This document shows, in pieces, positions 35,702-44,308 of a stretch of 64,000 nt of DNA (the first letter of the stretch is position 1; each line of letters opens with the position of its first letter). Below the pieces are notes generated by a model. The model made no database searches. It saw only the letters and a program-made list of their open reading frames with translations, and was not told where the DNA came from. The stretch covers positions 1,984,001 to 2,048,000 of the forward strand of contig NZ_JAQNDK010000001.1 of the NCBI RefSeq assembly GCF_028368935.1. The letters are read 5' to 3'. The DNA is from Sorangium aterium. Its GTDB lineage: Bacteria; Myxococcota_A; Polyangia; Polyangiales; Polyangiaceae. Position numbers and translations under genes: made by a program.

Positions 35702-38700
35702 ATGCTCAGCCTAAGAGTATCTCGGGTGCGACGGGCGTGCTTTGTGTTCGGCATGCTGGCGATGACCGTGGGGTGCGGGACCAGCGGACCCCCGGACGAT
35801 CCCGAGCCGATCGGGGCCGCGATCGGGGCGCTCACGGGCGACGAGCCCGACCTCGTGATCTCGAGCGTGAGCGCGCCCCGGAGCGCCGTGCCGGGCAGCT
35901 ATTTCACGACGTCCGTCACTGTGTGCAACCAGGGTAACTCGGCGAGCTACGGCACCCATGTCGAGGTGCGCCTGTCGGACGACGACATCATCACACCATC
36001 GGATCCGGCCGTCGGCTATGCGCCGCTGGGGTACCTCGGCCCGGGGCAATGCGTCGAGGTCGGCGCCGAGACCACGGCGGCCGTGCCCGACGGCGCCTAC
36101 ACGCTCGGCGTCGTGGTGGACCAGCTCGACCAGGTGATCGAGCTCTCGGAGGCCAACAACACGGCGCTGGCGGGTGAGATCGGCGTCGGCTTCGGCCCGG
36201 ATCTCATCGTCTCGGCGGTGAACGGGCCGCCAAGCGCCCTCCCCGGCGGCGGCTTCGAGGTCCAGGTCACGGTGTGCAACCAGGGCACGACGCCGAGCCA
36301 GAGCGCGCTCGTGGATGTGCTCCTCTCGGTGGACGCCACGATCGAGCCGCCGGATCCCCCCCTCGGCGGCGCCCCGATTCCCTGGTTGAACGCTGGCCAG
36401 TGCGAGTCGGTCAGCGTGCCGGTCAGCGCCAGTGTCCCCGAAGGCGTCTATCACCTCGGCGCGATCGCGCACGAGAGCGGCTGGAACCCGGAGCTCATCA
36501 CGTCCAACAACGCGCGGGCGGGCAGGCTGCTCGGCGTCGGCTACCAGCCGGACCTCGTCGTCTCGGCGGTGAGCGGGCCGCCGAGCCAGGTGCCCGGCGC
36601 CTGGTTCGAAGCCTCGGTCACCGTCTGCAACCAGGGTACGCAGCCGAGCTACGGCACCGAGGTCGATCTCCTGCTCTCGCCCGATGGCGAGATCACGCTC
36701 GCCGATTTCCCGATCGGCGACGGCTACGTGCCCTCCCTGAGCCCCGGACAGTGCTTCTCCGCGACGATCCCTGCGAACACGTACGTGCCCGACGGCGCGT
36801 ACACGGTCGGCGCGATCGTGGACGCCCCGGGCTGGGTCGTCGAGCTCATCGAGGCGAACAACGCCGCGGCGGGCGGCGCGATCGGCGTCGGCTACCGGCC
36901 GGACCTCATCGTGTCCGCGGTGAGCGGGCCGCCGAGCGCGACGTCTGGCGGCTCCTTCGACGCCTCGGTCACCGTCTGCAACCAGGGCACGCAGACGAGC
37001 TATGGCAGCAACGTGGAGCTGTACCTCTCCTCGGACGCGATCATCACGGCGGCCGACGTGCCTGTGGGCGGCGAGTTGGTGCCGTACCTCGATCCGGGGC
37101 AGTGCACCACGCGGACGCTCCACGTGGGCGCTTACGCGCCTGACGGCGCCTATCACCTGGGTGCGATCGTCGATCGGTACGGCGGGGTTCCCGAGCTCAT
37201 CGAGAACAACAACGCCGCAGCCGGCGCCGTGGTCGGCATCGGCTATCGGCCGGATCTCATCGTCTCCTCGGTGAGCGCCCCGCCGAGCGCCCTTCCAGGC
37301 AGCGGCTTCAGTGCCACCGTCACCGTCTGCAACCAGGGCACGACCCCGAGCTACAGCGCCGCCCTGGAGCTGCGCCTGTCAGCCGACGACAACATCACGG
37401 GGACCGACCCGCCCGCGGGCGGCGCCCAGGCGCCGTACCTGGATCCGGGGCAATGCGCGGCGGTGACCATCCCTGCGAGCGCGTACGTGCCAGACGGCGT
37501 CTATCACCTCGGCGCGATCGTCGATCTGTACAACTGGCAAGAAGAGCTGAACGAGGCCAACAACGTCACGTCGGGCGGGCTGCTCGGCGTGGGCTATCGG
37601 CCGGATCTCATCGTCTCCGCCGTGAGCGGGCCGCCGACCGTCGTGCCCGGCAGCGGATTCAGCGCCTCCGTCACCGTGTGCAACCAGGGCACGACGCAGA
37701 GCTACGGCAGCGACATCGCCGTGGTGCTCTCGTCCGATCAGGCGATCACGCCGCTCGACGCCCCCGCCGGGGGCGGCTATGTGCCCGGTCTGAGCCCCGG
37801 GCAGTGCACCTCCGTCGCCGTGCCGGCGAACGCCTACGTGCCCGACGGCGCCTATCACCTCGGCGCCGTCGTGGACCCGGGCGGCTCGCTCCTCGAGCTC
37901 ATCGAGACCAACAACGCGGCGGCAGGCAGCCTGATCGGCGTCGGCCATGGCCCCGACCTCATCGTCTCCGCCGTGAGCGGGCCGCCGAGCGTGTTCCCCG
38001 GCGGCGGCTTCGACGCCTCGGTCACCGTCTGCAATCAAGGCACGCAGACGAGCTTCGGCACCCACGTGGAGCTGCGCGTCTCCGCGGACGCGGCGGTCAC
38101 GACGGCCGACTTCCTCGCCGGCGGCGGTCCCGTGCCGTACCTCGATCCGGGCCAGTGCGCCACCATGACCTTCCCGGCGAGCGCTTATGTGCCCGAGGGG
38201 GCCTACCACCTCGGCGCGCTCGTCGACCCGCAGGGCTGGGTACCCGAGCTCATCGAGACCAACAACGCGGGCTCGGGCTCTCTGATCGGCGTCGGATACT
38301 GGCCTGATTTCATCGTCGCTTCCGTGAGCGGCCCGCCCAGCGCCCTGCCGGGCAGCGGCTTCGACGCAGAGATCACGGTCTGCAACCAGGGCACGACCCC
38401 GGGCTCCAGCATGGTGGAGCTGCGCCTGTCCGCCGACGCCACGATCACGGAGGCCGACGCGCCCGCAGGCAGCGCGCCGACGCCCTACCTGGAGCCCGGC
38501 CAGTGCGCGGCCGTGACGATCCCCGCCAGCGCCTACGTGGCCGACGGCGCCTATCACCTGGGCGGGGTCGTCGATCCGCACGGCTGGCAGCCCGAGTTGA
38601 TCGAGACCAACAACGCGACGCCGGGCGATCGGATCGGCGTCGGTTATTGGCCCGACCTCGTCGTCTCGTCCGTGAGCGGGCCGTCGAGCATCACGCCCGG

Positions 38701-41455
38701 CAGCAGCTTCAACGCCGCCGTCACCGTCTGCAACCAGGGCACGACCCCGAGCTACGGCGCCAACGTCGAGCTGCTCCTGTCGGGCGACGGGGCGATCACG
38801 CCCTCGGACATCCACGCCGGGAGCGGCGATGTCCCCGGGCTGAGCCCCGGGCAGTGCGCCTCCGTCGCCGTGCCCGCGAGCGCCTATGTGCCCGACGGCG
38901 CTCACCACCTCGGCGCGATCGTGGACCCGAACGGCGCGATCGCCGAGCTCATCGAGACCAACAACGCCGCGGCAGGCAGCGTGATCGGCGTCGGCTACGC
39001 GCCGGATCTCGTCGTCTCCGCCGTGAGCGGGCCGCCGAGCACGACCCCTGGCGGAAGCTTCGACGCGTCGGTCACGGTCTGCAACCAGGGCACACAGACG
39101 AGCTACGGCGCCCAGGTGGAGCTGCTCCTCTCCGCGGACGCGAACCTCACGTTGACCGACTCCCCTGCCGGCAACGGTCCGGTGCCGTATCTGGATCCGG
39201 GCCAGTGCGCCACCGTGACCTTCCCGGCGAGCGCGTACGTGCCCGACGGGGCCTATCACCTGGGCGCGATCGTCGACCGGGACAACTGGATTCCCGAGCT
39301 CATCGAGACGAACAACGCGGAGGTGAGCGCGTTGCTCGGCGTCGGCTACTTGCCCGACCTCATCGCCTCCGCGATCGCCGGCCCGCCCAGCGCCCTGCCG
39401 GGCAGCGGATTCGACGCTTCCGTCACCGTCTGCAACCAGGGCACGCAGCCGAGCTACGGCGCCGACGTGGATCTCTACCTGTCCGTCGACGCCACGATCA
39501 CGCACGACGACACGCCGGCAGGACACGGCATGGTCCCCTTCCTGGCGCCCGGGCAGTGCACCTCCGTGCTCGTCTCCGCGAGCGCCTATGTTCCCGATGG
39601 CGCGTATCACCTCGGAGCGATCGTCGATGCACACGACTGGCACGAAGAGCTGATCGAGTCCAACAACGCCGCCTCGGGCGACCTCATCGGCGTGGGCTTC
39701 CAGCCCGACCTCGTCGTCTCGGCGGTCAGCGGCCCGCCCAGCGCCCTGCCGGGCAGCGGATTCGACGCTTCCGTCACCGTCTGCAACCAGGGTACGTCCC
39801 CGAGCTACGGCGTCGATGTCGAGCTGTTCCTGTCGAGCGACGACGCGATCACGCCCTCGGACGTCCACGCGGGGAGCGGCTATGTGCCCGGGCTGAGCCC
39901 TGGACAGTGCACCTCCGTGCACGTCGCCGCGAGCGCCTATGGGCCCGACGGCGCCCACCGCCTCGGGGCGATCGTGGATCCGGGTGGATCGCTCGTCGAG
40001 CTCATCGAGAGCAACAACGCCGTGGCGGGCGGCGTGCTCGGCGTCGGCTTCGGGCCGGATCTCATCGTCTCCGCCGTGAGCGGGCCGCCGAGCCTCGCCC
40101 CGGGTGAAGGCTTCGACGCCGAGGTCACCGTCTGCAATCAGGGCACGCAGCCGGGCTCCGGCGGCGACGTGGAGCTCCGCCTCTCGTCGGATGCGACCAT
40201 CACGACGGCCGACTTCCTGGCCGCCAACGGGCCGGTGCCTTACCTGACGCCGGGCCAGTGCGCCACCGTGACCTTCCCTGCGAACGCTTACGTGCCTGAA
40301 GGCGCCTACCACCTGGGCGCGATCGTCGATCCGCACGGCTGGACTCCCGAGCTCATCGAGACCAACAACGCCGCGGCGGGCAGCGTGATCGGCGTCGGCT
40401 ATCGACCGGACCTCATCGTCTCGGCGGTGGCCGCCCCGCCCAGCGCCCTCCCGGGCAGCAGCTTCAACGCCGCGGTCACCGTCTGCAACCAGGGCACGCA
40501 GCCGAGCTACGGCACCGACGTGGAGCTGCGCCTGGCGGCTGGCGACCAGGAGGTGAGCACCGGGTTCTATGCCGGAAGCGCGCCGGTGCCGTACCTGGAT
40601 CGCGGCCAGTGCACGGTCGTGGCAATCCCCACCTACCTGGCGGCGCCCGACGGCGCCTATCGCCTCGCCGCCACGGTGGACCCCAACGGCTGGATGCAGG
40701 AGCTCATCGAGACCAACAACACCAACACGAGCAGCGTGTTCGGCGTCGGCTACCGGCCGGATCTCATCGCGTCCGTGAGCGGCCCATCGACCGCCGCGCC
40801 GGGCAGCGGCTTCAACGCCGTCGTCACCGTGTGCAACCAGGGCACCACCCCGAGCGGCGGGACGAGCATCGATGTGCTGCTGTCGTCCGACGGGACGGTC
40901 ACGCCGTCCGATATCCATGTCGGCAACGGCTATGTCCCCGGGCTGAGCCCTGGCCAGTGCGAGAACGTCACCGTGGCCGCCGGCGCCTACGCTCCAGACG
41001 GCGCCTACCGCCTCGGCGTGATCGTGGACCTGAACGGCCCGGTCCAGGAGCTCATCGAGACCAACAACACCGCCGCCGGCGAGCTGATGGCCATCGGCTA
41101 CGGCCCCGATCTCGTCGTCTCGGCGGTGAGCGGCCCGTCGAGCGCCACGCAGGGCAGCCTCTTCAACACCTCGATCACCGTGTGCAACGAGGGGACGGAC
41201 CCGAGCTACGGCACCATGGTGGAGGTCCGGCTGTCGGCCGACGCGACGATCACGACGGCCGACTTCCTCGCCGGAGGCGCCTGGGTGCCAGGCCTCGGTG
41301 TCGGCCAGTGCGAGAGCCTCGTCGTCCCCTCTGACACCTACGTCCCCGTGGACACCTACACGCTCGGCGCCATCGTGGACGCCTACCGCGAAGTCCCCGA
41401 GCTCCTCGAGGGCAACAACGCCATGGCCGGCGGCGAGCTCGTCGTCAGCTTCTGA
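35702..41455 (+). CDS. Giant lipoprotein of 16 CARDB repeats
   Basis: A 1917-residue protein. A lipoprotein signal (LAMTVGC) is followed by 16 CARDB (cell-adhesion-related, Ig-like) domains of about 116 residues each. Every unit starts near PDLIVSAVSGPPS, contains TVCNQGT and PGQC, and ends with ELIETNNAAAG. The two Cys of each repeat (VCNQ and GQC) probably pair, giving 16 disulfides and a stiff rod. Repeats 6, 9, 12 and 15 share VPGLSPGQC with a TPSD or TPLD segment. Repeats 7, 10 and 13 share VPYLxPGQCAT with TFPA. This shows a three-repeat unit of duplication. No enzyme domain is present. A long adhesin or spacer on the cell surface is the natural inference. Confidence 0.9.
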   Translation: MLSLRVSRVRRACFVFGMLAMTVGCGTSGPPDDPEPIGAAIGALTGDEPDLVISSVSAPRSAVPGSYFTTSVTVCNQGNSASYGTHVEVRLSDDDIITPSDPAVGYAPLGYLGPGQCVEVGAETTAAVPDGAYTLGVVVDQLDQVIELSEANNTALAGEIGVGFGPDLIVSAVNGPPSALPGGGFEVQVTVCNQGTTPSQSALVDVLLSVDATIEPPDPPLGGAPIPWLNAGQCESVSVPVSASVPEGVYHLGAIAHESGWNPELITSNNARAGRLLGVGYQPDLVVSAVSGPPSQVPGAWFEASVTVCNQGTQPSYGTEVDLLLSPDGEITLADFPIGDGYVPSLSPGQCFSATIPANTYVPDGAYTVGAIVDAPGWVVELIEANNAAAGGAIGVGYRPDLIVSAVSGPPSATSGGSFDASVTVCNQGTQTSYGSNVELYLSSDAIITAADVPVGGELVPYLDPGQCTTRTLHVGAYAPDGAYHLGAIVDRYGGVPELIENNNAAAGAVVGIGYRPDLIVSSVSAPPSALPGSGFSATVTVCNQGTTPSYSAALELRLSADDNITGTDPPAGGAQAPYLDPGQCAAVTIPASAYVPDGVYHLGAIVDLYNWQEELNEANNVTSGGLLGVGYRPDLIVSAVSGPPTVVPGSGFSASVTVCNQGTTQSYGSDIAVVLSSDQAITPLDAPAGGGYVPGLSPGQCTSVAVPANAYVPDGAYHLGAVVDPGGSLLELIETNNAAAGSLIGVGHGPDLIVSAVSGPPSVFPGGGFDASVTVCNQGTQTSFGTHVELRVSADAAVTTADFLAGGGPVPYLDPGQCATMTFPASAYVPEGAYHLGALVDPQGWVPELIETNNAGSGSLIGVGYWPDFIVASVSGPPSALPGSGFDAEITVCNQGTTPGSSMVELRLSADATITEADAPAGSAPTPYLEPGQCAAVTIPASAYVADGAYHLGGVVDPHGWQPELIETNNATPGDRIGVGYWPDLVVSSVSGPSSITPGSSFNAAVTVCNQGTTPSYGANVELLLSGDGAITPSDIHAGSGDVPGLSPGQCASVAVPASAYVPDGAHHLGAIVDPNGAIAELIETNNAAAGSVIGVGYAPDLVVSAVSGPPSTTPGGSFDASVTVCNQGTQTSYGAQVELLLSADANLTLTDSPAGNGPVPYLDPGQCATVTFPASAYVPDGAYHLGAIVDRDNWIPELIETNNAEVSALLGVGYLPDLIASAIAGPPSALPGSGFDASVTVCNQGTQPSYGADVDLYLSVDATITHDDTPAGHGMVPFLAPGQCTSVLVSASAYVPDGAYHLGAIVDAHDWHEELIESNNAASGDLIGVGFQPDLVVSAVSGPPSALPGSGFDASVTVCNQGTSPSYGVDVELFLSSDDAITPSDVHAGSGYVPGLSPGQCTSVHVAASAYGPDGAHRLGAIVDPGGSLVELIESNNAVAGGVLGVGFGPDLIVSAVSGPPSLAPGEGFDAEVTVCNQGTQPGSGGDVELRLSSDATITTADFLAANGPVPYLTPGQCATVTFPANAYVPEGAYHLGAIVDPHGWTPELIETNNAAAGSVIGVGYRPDLIVSAVAAPPSALPGSSFNAAVTVCNQGTQPSYGTDVELRLAAGDQEVSTGFYAGSAPVPYLDRGQCTVVAIPTYLAAPDGAYRLAATVDPNGWMQELIETNNTNTSSVFGVGYRPDLIASVSGPSTAAPGSGFNAVVTVCNQGTTPSGGTSIDVLLSSDGTVTPSDIHVGNGYVPGLSPGQCENVTVAAGAYAPDGAYRLGVIVDLNGPVQELIETNNTAAGELMAIGYGPDLVVSAVSGPSSATQGSLFNTSITVCNEGTDPSYGTMVEVRLSADATITTADFLAGGAWVPGLGVGQCESLVVPSDTYVPVDTYTLGAIVDAYREVPELLEGNNAMAGGELVVSF

Positions 41456-41456
41456 T

Positions 41457-41481
41457 CGCCCGCTTCCACAGTTCGCGGGCG
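41457..41481 (+). terminator. Hairpin just after the CARDB gene
   Basis: CGCCCGC (41457-41463) and GCGGGCG (41475-41481) pair around an 11-base loop, starting two bases after the CARDB stop codon. There is no T-run, so termination by this hairpin alone is uncertain. Confidence 0.35.
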
Positions 41482-41484
41482 TGA

Positions 41485-42021
41485 CGGCGCTCCTCCGACG
41501 TCGCCGGTGCACATCAACACGCCGTCGCGCACGAAGCCATCGCCCGCTTCGCCGAGCTGCGCTTGCCCCTGGAGGTCACGACCGCGGCCTCGCGCCTCCT
41601 CCAGGACGAGGCTCGCCACACCGAGCTGTGCGCACGCGCGGCCGAGGCGCTCGGCGGCAACCACGGAGCGACCCTCGCCCCCTCGGATCTCCAGCTCCCG
41701 CGAAACGGCCTCCCGACCCATCTCTTCGTTGCCCGGTGGACAGCATCGATGTTCTGCGTGGGCGAATCCGCGTCCGTCGGCATCCTCGACGTCCTCCAGC
41801 AGCACACCACCGATCCTTGCCTGGCCGACGGCGGCCCGTTGCCCGACGCGCCGCGGCCCTCCGGCCCGAACCTCGGGATCCCCTCGCGCCCGGCCGCGGC
41901 GCGCGCCTTCTACGAGCGGATCGACCGCGTGATCCTCCCCTCATTCGCCGCGCTGGGCGTGCCGGCGCACGAGGCCTGGACGCTGCGCCTCGAGGTCCCG
42001 GCCCAGGCCGAGAACCGCTGA
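41485..42021 (+). pseudogene. Truncated ferritin-like domain protein
   Basis: The frame reads HEAIARFAELRL then LLQDEARHTELCARAAEALGG, the first metal-binding helix pair (E..., then DExxH) of myxobacterial ferritin-like proteins. It later reads FCVGESASVGILDVLQQHTTDPCL and ends ERIDRVILPSFAALGVPAHEAW. The second DExxH helix that should follow TTDPCL is missing. There is also no proper start: a stop lies in frame at 41482 and the first usable codon is a TTG at 41563. An N-terminal truncation plus an internal deletion is the simplest reading. A small functional protein from TTG 41563 cannot be excluded. Confidence 0.6.
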
Positions 42022-42037
42022 GACGGCGCTCGCCGCC

Positions 42038-42592
42038 TCAAGCGCGAAACACCCGAGAGACGGGCTCGCCTATCAGCGCAGCGAGGAGCCGCTCGCCCTC
42101 GGGCCAGGGCCCGAAGCCGGCGTCGACGTTGATGTGCCCGCACGGCCCCGCATGGATGAAGCGGCTCCCCCAGGCGCGCGCGAAGGCTTCGGCTCGCTCC
42201 GGGGTGCAGTACGGGTCGTTCGAGCTCGCGACGACCATCGACGGGAACGGGAGTCTGCCGCTGGGCAGCGGGTGGAACGTCGACGCCTCGCGCGGGTAGC
42301 TCGGCGATTCGGTGTCGGCCGGCGCGACGAGCAGCGCGGCGCGCACGGGTCGCGCGCCCAGCGCCGCCCAGTGGACCGCCGTGCTGACGCCGCAGCTGTG
42401 CGCGACGAGCACCGGGGGCTCGGCGCTGGCGGTGACCGCCCGGTCGAGCGCCTCGACCCACGCGCGCCGGTCAGGGTGCTCCCAGTCGGGCATCTCCACG
42501 CGGCGCGCGAAGGAGAGCCTCTGCTCCCAGAGCGTCTGCCAGTGGCGAGGGCCGGAGCCGCTGTAGCCAGGGACGATGAGCAGCGAAAGCAT
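42038..42592 (-). CDS. RBBP9/YdeN family serine hydrolase
   Basis: A 184-residue alpha/beta hydrolase. The start MLSLLIVPGYSGSGPRHWQ carries the family N-terminal motif G-x-x-x-S-x-P-x-H-W. The nucleophile elbow is VAHSCGV, and the Asp is near SSNDPYC. The catalytic His is in CGHINVDAGFGPWPEG, the diagnostic C-terminal RBBP9/YdeN motif. The ATG at 42592 was chosen because conservation starts there. Members are small esterases or peptidases of unknown natural substrate. A 445-bp gap separates it from its divergent neighbour. Confidence 0.88.
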   Translation of the reverse strand: MLSLLIVPGYSGSGPRHWQTLWEQRLSFARRVEMPDWEHPDRRAWVEALDRAVTASAEPPVLVAHSCGVSTAVHWAALGARPVRAALLVAPADTESPSYPREASTFHPLPSGRLPFPSMVVASSNDPYCTPERAEAFARAWGSRFIHAGPCGHINVDAGFGPWPEGERLLAALIGEPVSRVFRA

Positions 42593-43037
42593 CGTGAGAA
42601 GACCTCCCCGCGAACGAGGAGGGTACAGAGGAAGCGGGTGGAAATCACCCCGTCGCCACCCCGCAGACCCCGGAGCGGAGTCGACCCCTTCGACGCGTGG
42701 ACAAGCCGTTGATATCACTCGCTTTTCCAGCAAGGAGGCGGGACGCGTAGAAAAAGTTGCGTTCGGCCGTGCGCGGGTCGCCCCAGGGCGTCGCGGCTCA
42801 TGTCGCATGCGAGACGCCGTCGACGTTCTCCTCCTGGCTCGCGAGGCGCAGTCGCCGCCGGGACGCCATCCCCCGCCGGCGGCGATCAAGCTGCCCCTGC
42901 AGCTCCCGCATGGGACTTCCATGTCCCTCGATTCCTGTGTAAATATACCAGATGCTGGCGGCGCTGGATGTCGAATCGCCGCCGGCAGGATTCTCCTGGT
43001 TGAAACAACGTGTGACATGACCGCGAAAGGGGTTTCA
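42593..43037. other. Intergenic region between hydrolase and propeptide-like gene
   Basis: The region separates two divergent genes. No domain-containing frame was found. A few A/T-richer patches (about 42710-42765 and 42945-42955) could hold promoters for either side. AAAGGGG at 43026-43032 is the ribosome-binding site that fixes the ATG at 43038. Nothing else was recognised. Confidence 0.4.
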
Positions 43038-43367
43038 ATGAATCAAGGATCGTCTTCGGGGCGTCTGCCCAGGAGCCGCATCGGGAGCTCCCTCTCCGTG
43101 TTTCTATGCGTGCCCGTGGTGGCGCTCGCGCTCGCCGGTTGCGGCGCCACGGATCCCTCCTCCTCGTCCGAAGCTGACGAGTCCACGCCGAACGGAGACG
43201 AAATCATGAGCTGGGAGGAGTTCAAGGCGAACGTCTACCGCGACCCGCAGCGCGGGGTCTACGTCGTCGACGACGAGCAGGGGCTCAACGACGCGGAGCT
43301 GCGTGTCGTCTACGAGCGCTATGTCAAGACCGGGGCGCTCGTCGTGAAGCCGCTCGAACGGCGCTGA
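43038..43367 (+). CDS. Stand-alone propeptide-like lipoprotein, paralogue of the first protease
   Basis: A 109-residue protein with a lipobox at ALAGC35. Residues 57-104 (MSWEEFKANVYRDP, RGVYVVDDEQG, VYERYVKTGALVV) align with residues 48-96 of the astacin-like protease at 87-938 (VSFDEFEARTYREP, SGIYIVDGDTP, FYARHVQRGALIV). The protein stops where the protease domain would begin. It could be a protease inhibitor or chaperone acting in trans, or the 5' remnant of a deleted protease gene. The clean ribosome-binding site and signal peptide favour expression. The gap to the next, convergent gene is only 24 bp. Confidence 0.75.
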   Translation: MNQGSSSGRLPRSRIGSSLSVFLCVPVVALALAGCGATDPSSSSEADESTPNGDEIMSWEEFKANVYRDPQRGVYVVDDEQGLNDAELRVVYERYVKTGALVVKPLERR

Positions 43368-43391
43368 CTGCACCTCACAGACTCGAATGCC

Positions 43392-44150
43392 TCACGCTGC
43401 GCCGGCCGACGACAGGGCGAGCCAGTCGTCGAAGCGCGTCGGCATGACGCGCGCGCCGTCGTCGGGGGTGAGCGACCGATCGTCGATCCGGGCGCCGAAA
43501 TAGGTCGCCTCCGGGTCGGCGATCACCTCGCGGCGGTCCTTCTTCGCGCTCAGGTACTTGCCGACGAACTCGGCGAGCGGGCGCCTCTCGGGGCCGGCCA
43601 CCTCGACGATGCCGTTCACGGGCGCCCCGAGCGTGACGTCGGCCAGGGCCTCGGCGACGTCCTCGGACGCGATCGGCTGCAGGTGCGCCGACGAGAGGCG
43701 GACCCGCTCCGCGTCGGCGCTGGAGCGCGCGATGCCGTCCATGAACTCGAAGAACTGCGTGGCCCGCAGGAGGGTGTAGGGGATCCCGGAGGCCTCGATC
43801 AGCGCCTCCTGCGCCATCTTCGCCCGAAAATAGCCGCTGACGAGCATTCGATCGGTGCCGACCACCGAGAGCGCCACATGATGTCTGACGCCCGCGGCGG
43901 CCTCGGCGGCGAGCAGGTTGCGGCCCGAGGTCTCGAAGAAGTCGAGGACCGCCTTGTCCTCGAACGACGGCGAGTTCGCCACATCGACAACGACCTCGGC
44001 TCCTGCGAGCGCTCCGGCCAGCCCTTCGCCCGTGAGGCAGTTGACGCCCGTGGAGGGCGACGCCGCGACGACCTCATGGCCCCGCTGGCGGAGCCTGCGC
44101 GCGAGCTTCGTCCCGATCAGCCCGGTTCCACCGATAACCACGATCTTCAT
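43392..44150 (-). CDS. NAD(P)-binding SDR-like protein (NmrA/atypical SDR)
   Basis: A 252-residue atypical short-chain dehydrogenase. It opens MKIVVIGGTGLIGTKLARRL, the GxxGxxG loop of extended or atypical SDRs. It has SVVGTDRMLVSGYFRAKMAQE where a classical SDR has YxxxK, and IPYTLLRATQFFEFMDGI, typical of NmrA-like/NADH-ubiquinone-subunit-like proteins. It may act as an NAD(P)H sensor or a reductase; the sequence does not decide. It is convergent with the propeptide-like gene. Confidence 0.82.
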   Translation of the reverse strand: MKIVVIGGTGLIGTKLARRLRQRGHEVVAASPSTGVNCLTGEGLAGALAGAEVVVDVANSPSFEDKAVLDFFETSGRNLLAAEAAAGVRHHVALSVVGTDRMLVSGYFRAKMAQEALIEASGIPYTLLRATQFFEFMDGIARSSADAERVRLSSAHLQPIASEDVAEALADVTLGAPVNGIVEVAGPERRPLAEFVGKYLSAKKDRREVIADPEATYFGARIDDRSLTPDDGARVMPTRFDDWLALSSAGAA

Positions 44151-44308
44151 GTCTTTCTCCCTTGTCCGTCACGCGAGCGACCGGCGCCTTGCTCCTGTGA
44201 CCCCGCGCTCACCGTCGATGACGAAGTAGGTCTAGCTCGTGTGACAGGGGGCGAAGGAAAATGACAGCCGCGCTCCCTCCGTCCGGAGATCCCGCGCGAC
44301 GACCCGGA

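Noticed and set aside
37379-41512. A 1377-codon open frame antisense to the CARDB gene
   Set aside because: It mirrors the repeat pattern of the sense gene and is rich in Arg, Ala and Val, with no domain. In very G/C-rich genes the antisense frame stays open by chance.
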